Assembly: GCA_030591105.1 (NCBI GenBank)
Contig: JAUVBS010000087.1
Span: 1 to 7,652 of the forward strand
Origin: a bacterium
GTDB taxonomy: Bacteria; Krumholzibacteriota; Krumholzibacteriia; LZORAL124-64-63
Direction of reading: 5' to 3'
Length of the DNA: 7,652 nucleotides
Part shown: one piece after another, positions 5,765 through 7,652 of the stretch
Layout of the letters: the number at the start of each line of letters is the position of its first letter
How positions within the stretch are numbered: position 1 is the first letter of the stretch
Program-made: the position numbers and the translations under genes
The notes under the pieces: model-generated
What the model was told of the DNA's origin: nothing
Database searches by the model: none
The model's input: only the letters and a program-made list of their open reading frames with translations

Positions 5765-6697
5765 ATGAAGGGTAACCGAGTACTAGGCAAGGGGTTATCG
5801 GCCTTGATCCCGGGTGCGGACGACATCGTTCCTTCTGGTGCCCAGACGGTCGATGCGGTGCCGGTGCGGCAGATCGGCTTCAATCCGCTGCAGCCTCGTA
5901 AGATCTTCGACGAGGAAAAACTCGCGGAGTTGGCCGCTTCCATCGAGGAAGTCGGCGTACTGCAACCGATACTGGTGCGCCGGTTGCGCCCTGGCGAGGG
6001 GGCGCGGCGCCACCCCGGTAGTGCCGAAGAGGGGCCGTTACACTATAGCGTCGTCGCGGGGGAACGGCGCGTGCGGGCCGCGCGGATTGCTGGCCGCGCG
6101 GATATTCCGGTCATCGTCTGTTCGTACGAGCAGACCGAGGCGTTAAAGGTCGCTCTGCTCGAGAATATTCAGCGTGAAGATCTCGGCCCGATCGAAGAAG
6201 CCGAAGCACTGCGGGCCCTCATGAAAGGCTACGGAGCGACCCAAGAGGAGTTGGCCGGTATGCTGGGGAAAAACCGCAGCACTGTAGCGAACTCACTGCG
6301 GATACTCAGCTTAGAGGACGACATCCAGCGGTTGTTGCACGACGGGATCCTTTCGCGTGGCCACGCGAAAGCACTACTCGGTATGCCCGCCGGCCCGCCG
6401 CGCGTGCGCTTGGCCATGCTGTGCCGGAGCCGGGGACTGTCGGTGCGTGAAGTTGAGCGCCGGGTCCAAGCAGCGAACCGCCCACGCCGGCCGCGTCGCA
6501 CCCGCGCCAAGCAATCGACCAGTGAGACACCGGAGATCCGAGCCCTCTGTGCCCGCGCCGAACAACTGCTCGGTTCGCCGGTTACCATCGTACGTGATGC
6601 GCGGAGCGGCAAGGGCGTTATGTCTGTTAACTTCTATTCCGACAATGATTTAATTAGGTTATTAGGTATTATCGGGGTCGATACGGACCTATCTTGA
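5765..6697 (+). CDS. parB: Chromosome partitioning protein ParB (Spo0J), parS-binding CTPase
   Basis: ParB binds parS, slides as a CTP-dependent clamp and stimulates ParA. The 310-residue protein starts at ATG 5765, nine bases after GGGAG that overlaps the parA stop. The N-terminal ParA-contact motif is LGKGLSALI (7-15). The ParB/Srx CTPase domain contains NPLQPRKIF, SIEEVGVLQPILVRR, the C-motif GERRVRAA (99-106) and ENIQREDLGPIEEAEA (from 133). The helix-turn-helix follows: ATQEELAGMLGKNRSTVANSLRIL (about 158-181). A basic linker (RPRRPRRTRAKQ) leads to a C-terminal dimerisation region ending in NFYSDNDLIRLLGII. Between VRR and the YSVVAGERR strand there is an extra loop of roughly 15-20 residues rich in Gly, Arg and Pro. 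Two parS sites lie upstream of parA, completing the system. The 3' end of the gene is unusually AT-rich (14 G/C in 6621-6670). Confidence 0.97.
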   Translation: MKGNRVLGKGLSALIPGADDIVPSGAQTVDAVPVRQIGFNPLQPRKIFDEEKLAELAASIEEVGVLQPILVRRLRPGEGARRHPGSAEEGPLHYSVVAGERRVRAARIAGRADIPVIVCSYEQTEALKVALLENIQREDLGPIEEAEALRALMKGYGATQEELAGMLGKNRSTVANSLRILSLEDDIQRLLHDGILSRGHAKALLGMPAGPPRVRLAMLCRSRGLSVREVERRVQAANRPRRPRRTRAKQSTSETPEIRALCARAEQLLGSPVTIVRDARSGKGVMSVNFYSDNDLIRLLGIIGVDTDLS

Positions 6698-6730
6698 TCA
6701 TGATTATTCACTGCAAACCCAATGCCGGAA

Positions 6731-6800
6731 TTTGCCGTTGTGAGTTTGCCGTCGTGAGTTTGCCATTGTGAACTTGTCGCCGTGAACTTGTCGCCGTGAG
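6731..6800 (+). repeat. Five 14-bp direct repeats between parB and the kinase gene
   Basis: Five consecutive 14-mers fill 6731-6800: TTTGCCGTTGTGAG, TTTGCCGTCGTGAG, TTTGCCATTGTGAA, CTTGTCGCCGTGAA and CTTGTCGCCGTGAG. The shared core is YTTGYC-N3-GTGAR. The period is not a multiple of three and no gene covers them. The last copy runs directly into the kinase Shine-Dalgarno sequence. The array could be a regulator-binding array or leader element, or a neutral slippage product. No sigma-70 promoter is obvious in the gap. Confidence 0.9.
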
Positions 6801-6804
6801 GAGG
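6798..6804 (+). promoter_or_regulatory. Strong Shine-Dalgarno sequence of the kinase gene
   Basis: GAGGAGG lies 8 bases before ATG 6813 and is formed partly by the last three bases of the fifth 14-bp repeat. Confidence 0.85.
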
Positions 6805-6812
6805 CGTCGGGC

Positions 6813-7652
6813 ATGAAGTCGCTCTGGTCGAGTAAACGCTGGCAATGGCGACGCGTGCGTCGGTTGCAGTTCTTACTCGGCCTGCTCGTGCTCGCTTCGG
6901 CTGCCCTGCTGGTCATCAACCTGATGGACCTAGTCGGTCTGTATTACGAGTACGGTACTTGGCAGGAGATTTGGCAACATAAGTGGCGTGCCGGCAGTGG
7001 CGTACCGGGTGTACTCGGCTCGAGCTTCTTCCATGTGCTGTTGTTGTTGGTCGGCTGGGCGATCTGGTTTCGACTGCGCAGCCGCGAGTTCGACCAGACA
7101 CGTTTACTCAGGTCGGAACAGAAATATCGCAACATCATCAACCACGCCGGTGAAGCGATATTCCTGCTGGATCAGGACGGCCGTGTGCGCGAGTGGAACA
7201 AGTCGGCCGAAAAACTCTTTGGCGCCGCCCGCCGCTCGGTCTTGAACCGACCGTTTCAAGACATCCACCTCTGTTACGGTCTCGAAGTGGAGAAGGCGAT
7301 GAAGGATGCCGCGTCGTTGCGGCGCAGCCTCACCTTCGAGTTCCCGTTCCCCCGGTCGCAAAACCCCGGCGGTCAGATCAGCCTGACGATTTCACCCATT
7401 GCGGCCGGGGGATCGGGCGATGACGGCAATCTGTCCTTCGCCGTCATTGCCCGCGACATCACCAGTGAAAAGCAGCTGGCGAGCAAGATGAGCGAGACCG
7501 AAAAACTGGCCGGCATCGGCCAGCTCGCAGCGGGCATCGCCCACCAACTCAATACACCTCTCGGTTCGATCTTACTCTCGGCGCAGATGCTCGAGGACAC
7601 GGTCACCGGCGAGGACGAGGTGGAGGATATCCGACGTATCATCCGCCAGACC
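6813..7652 (+). CDS. Membrane-bound PAS sensor histidine kinase, 5' part
   Basis: The open frame starts at ATG 6813 behind GAGGAGG and is still open at the window end after 280 codons, so the C-terminus is missing. The N-terminus is basic (KRWQWRRVRR), followed by a hydrophobic segment at about 18-40, a short loop, and a second at about 66-88 (FFHVLLLLVGWAIW). This suggests two membrane helices with only a small external region. A PAS domain begins at about 102: EQKYRNIINHAGEAIFLLDQDGRVREWNKSAEKLFG. It ends with the typical VIARDITSEKQLASKM linker. The HisKA dimerisation segment is EKLAGIGQLAAGIAHQLNTPLG, with His244 as the presumed phosphoacceptor. The H-box reads HQLNTPLG, a variant of HEINNPL/HELRTPL. 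The HATPase domain and any receiver domain or partner regulator would lie beyond the window. The ligand is unknown, so no gene symbol is given. It may share a transcript with parAB because no terminator is seen after parB. Confidence 0.92.
   Translation, partial: MKSLWSSKRWQWRRVRRLQFLLGLLVLASAALLVINLMDLVGLYYEYGTWQEIWQHKWRAGSGVPGVLGSSFFHVLLLLVGWAIWFRLRSREFDQTRLLRSEQKYRNIINHAGEAIFLLDQDGRVREWNKSAEKLFGAARRSVLNRPFQDIHLCYGLEVEKAMKDAASLRRSLTFEFPFPRSQNPGGQISLTISPIAAGGSGDDGNLSFAVIARDITSEKQLASKMSETEKLAGIGQLAAGIAHQLNTPLGSILLSAQMLEDTVTGEDEVEDIRRIIRQT

Noticed and set aside
6694..6720. Palindromic TGATCATGATT around the parB stop as a terminator
   Set aside because: The palindrome is short and AT-rich and is not followed by a U tract.

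Overview
The window reads as one bacterial chromosome segment of moderately high GC, with all genes on the + strand and tightly packed. The order is jag/khpB (3' part), mnmE, mnmG, rsmG, parA, parB, then the 5' part of a membrane histidine kinase. This is the conserved origin-proximal cluster that usually follows rpmH-rnpA-yidC. A jag gene directly before mnmE, together with parAB straight after rsmG, fits Desulfuromonadales-like and related Desulfobacterota lineages better than enterics or pseudomonads. That placement is an inference from gene order and general protein character, not from a search.

Layout: 1-354 is the C-terminal R3H half of Jag/KhpB. A GC-rich hairpin with a U-rich tail (369-397) separates it from mnmE, which most likely starts at TTG 426. 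mnmG follows after 35 bp. rsmG follows mnmG after another 35 bp, made mostly of three 11-bp tandem copies that also supply its Shine-Dalgarno sequence. The 294-bp rsmG-parA gap holds two perfect 16-bp parS palindromes (TGTTCCACGTGGAACA) and a plausible sigma-70 promoter. parA and parB form a two-gene operon with a 13-bp gap. After parB, a 115-bp gap contains five 14-bp direct repeats ending in a strong Shine-Dalgarno sequence for a PAS/HisKA sensor kinase that runs off the window end.

How the genes work together: MnmE and MnmG form the complex that modifies wobble uridine 34 of certain tRNAs. RsmG methylates 16S rRNA G527. ParA, ParB and the local parS sites form the chromosome segregation machine, with ParB loading at parS next to its own operon. 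KhpB is an RNA-binding protein. The kinase is a signalling gene and not a usual member of this cluster.

No new defence, mobile or CRISPR system is visible. The unusual material is at a smaller scale: AT-rich islands in mnmG (coding for an apparent insertion) and at the 3' end of parB, repeat-driven low-complexity segments in and around a divergent rsmG, the 14-bp repeat array before the kinase, a TTG start behind a hairpin in mnmE, and an extra loop in the ParB CTPase domain.
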